DNA of 64,000 nucleotides, taken from an uncultured Bacteroides sp. Its GTDB lineage: Bacteria > Bacteroidota > Bacteroidia > Cytophagales > Cyclobacteriaceae. Positions 63,657 through 64,000 of the stretch are shown here, in pieces; position 1 is the first letter of the stretch; every line of letters starts with the position of its first letter. A model generated the notes under the pieces. That model was given only the letters and a program-made list of their open reading frames with translations, did not search any database and had not been told where the DNA came from. The stretch covers positions 186,001-250,000 of the forward strand of contig CABHOV010000061.1 in assembly GCA_902168185.1 (NCBI GenBank). Direction: 5' to 3'. The position numbers and the translations under genes are program-made.

Positions 63657-64000
63657 GCTCATCGCATGGTTATCATCAGGCTTTCAGAATCAGAAGGCTG
63701 TCACTGTTTTTTGTAAAGCAGTACTCATATTAACCTTGCTCCGGATATTGTTTTTGTGGAATGCTTCGCTTGTCATGGTGAAGTATCATCATCTTTCAAC
63801 ACCACGTTCGTGGTCCGGTAAGATTATGCTTGCTCCTTCGGTGTTAGCGGGGGACCATTTTTCGCTGGTATATATATTCTTTATTACACTGCTCATCATC
63901 GGAGTCTTTATACGCTGGAATTATTTATCCGGGGCAATTTTTTTCTGGATCACGCTCAATCTATACCGCATTACCATGCCCCTGACAAATGGTGCCGATC
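63643..64000 (+). CDS. HTTM/DoxX-like multispanning membrane protein, 3'-truncated
   Basis: The frame is open from a GTG at 63643 to the window edge (119 codons). Translation gives at least three hydrophobic helices (AVLILTLLRILFLW, FSLVYIFFITLLIIGVFI, LSGAIFFWITLNLY), then PLTNGAD at the edge. The pattern of helices around NHY/NGxD blocks recalls the HTTM (vitamin K carboxylase-like) and DoxX families. It overlaps the preceding gene by 14 bases, implying co-translation. The C-terminal part is outside the window, so the family remains uncertain. Confidence 0.55.
   Translation, partial: MTYDRLIAWLSSGFQNQKAVTVFCKAVLILTLLRILFLWNASLVMVKYHHLSTPRSWSGKIMLAPSVLAGDHFSLVYIFFITLLIIGVFIRWNYLSGAIFFWITLNLYRITMPLTNGAD

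Noticed and set aside
1-64000. CRISPR array, rRNA, tRNA, prophage or integrative element
   Set aside because: No regularly spaced repeats, no rRNA or cloverleaf-like sequences and no integrase, intact transposase or phage structural genes were recognised by eye.

Overview
The window looks like chromosomal DNA of a free-living Bacteroidota, most likely a Cytophagales member. The grounds are a C-terminal type IX secretion sorting domain, a TonB-dependent receptor with an N-terminal carboxypeptidase-like domain, 7TM/LytTR and propeller-type sensor kinases, DUF4468, YfiR and MacB/FtsX-like proteins, AT-rich start regions with few Shine-Dalgarno sites, and a mid-40s GC content by eye. No rRNA, tRNA, CRISPR array, intact insertion sequence or prophage was seen.

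Layout. 1-1347 is the 3' part of a GH65 disaccharide phosphorylase. 2016-6327 holds a propeller sensor kinase and a CE2-like esterase. 6330-8868 (minus) is an arginine deiminase / CtlX pair. 9169-12823 holds a GNAT acetyltransferase and a very modular exported sugar dehydrogenase. 13230-14696 (minus) is a tight ECF sigma factor / 88-aa protein / ClpP operon. 14886-17443 holds a zinc alcohol dehydrogenase and a two-gene unit of a GRDP-like protein and a protein with a Cys/Gly/Ser-rich tail. 17786-20916 is a lipoprotein / LytS-type kinase / LytTR regulator operon and an exported lectin-fold protein. 21008-25464 holds an SGNH esterase, an MFS sugar permease and a GH3 glucosidase. 25561-36109 is a mixed region: SDR, DUF1801 with a histone-like tail, VOC, FtsX-type permease, zincless Fpg/Nei glycosylase, membrane LytTR regulator, TonB receptor, YfiR and an antitoxin-like orphan.

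36145-39984 is a D-xylose module: a Nudix-type regulator divergent from xylB-xylA. 42632-50541 is a glycoside oxidation / 3-keto-sugar cluster: Gfo/Idh dehydrogenase, two sugar epimerase-type TIM barrels, a DUF1080 enzyme, a small cytochrome c lipoprotein, and an 1104-residue ThuA-GSDH-PKD-cytochrome c fusion. 51160-63037 is an alpha-glucan cluster: GH13 lipoprotein, GlgE, a TreS-maltokinase fusion, GlgB and a GH57/DUF3536 protein. The window ends in a two-gene membrane module, the second gene cut by the edge.

The most striking observation is in the TreS-maltokinase fusion. The GH13 catalytic nucleophile aspartate is replaced by glycine (residue 208) and nearby residues have also changed, while the other two carboxylates and the maltokinase motifs are intact. 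This suggests a maltokinase carrying a dead or repurposed trehalose synthase domain, so the GlgE route would need maltose from elsewhere. Other candidates for undescribed biology are the sigma/ClpP operon, the GRDP / Cys-rich-tail pair, and a codon-context bias in which Ile is encoded by ATA mainly after codons ending in T.
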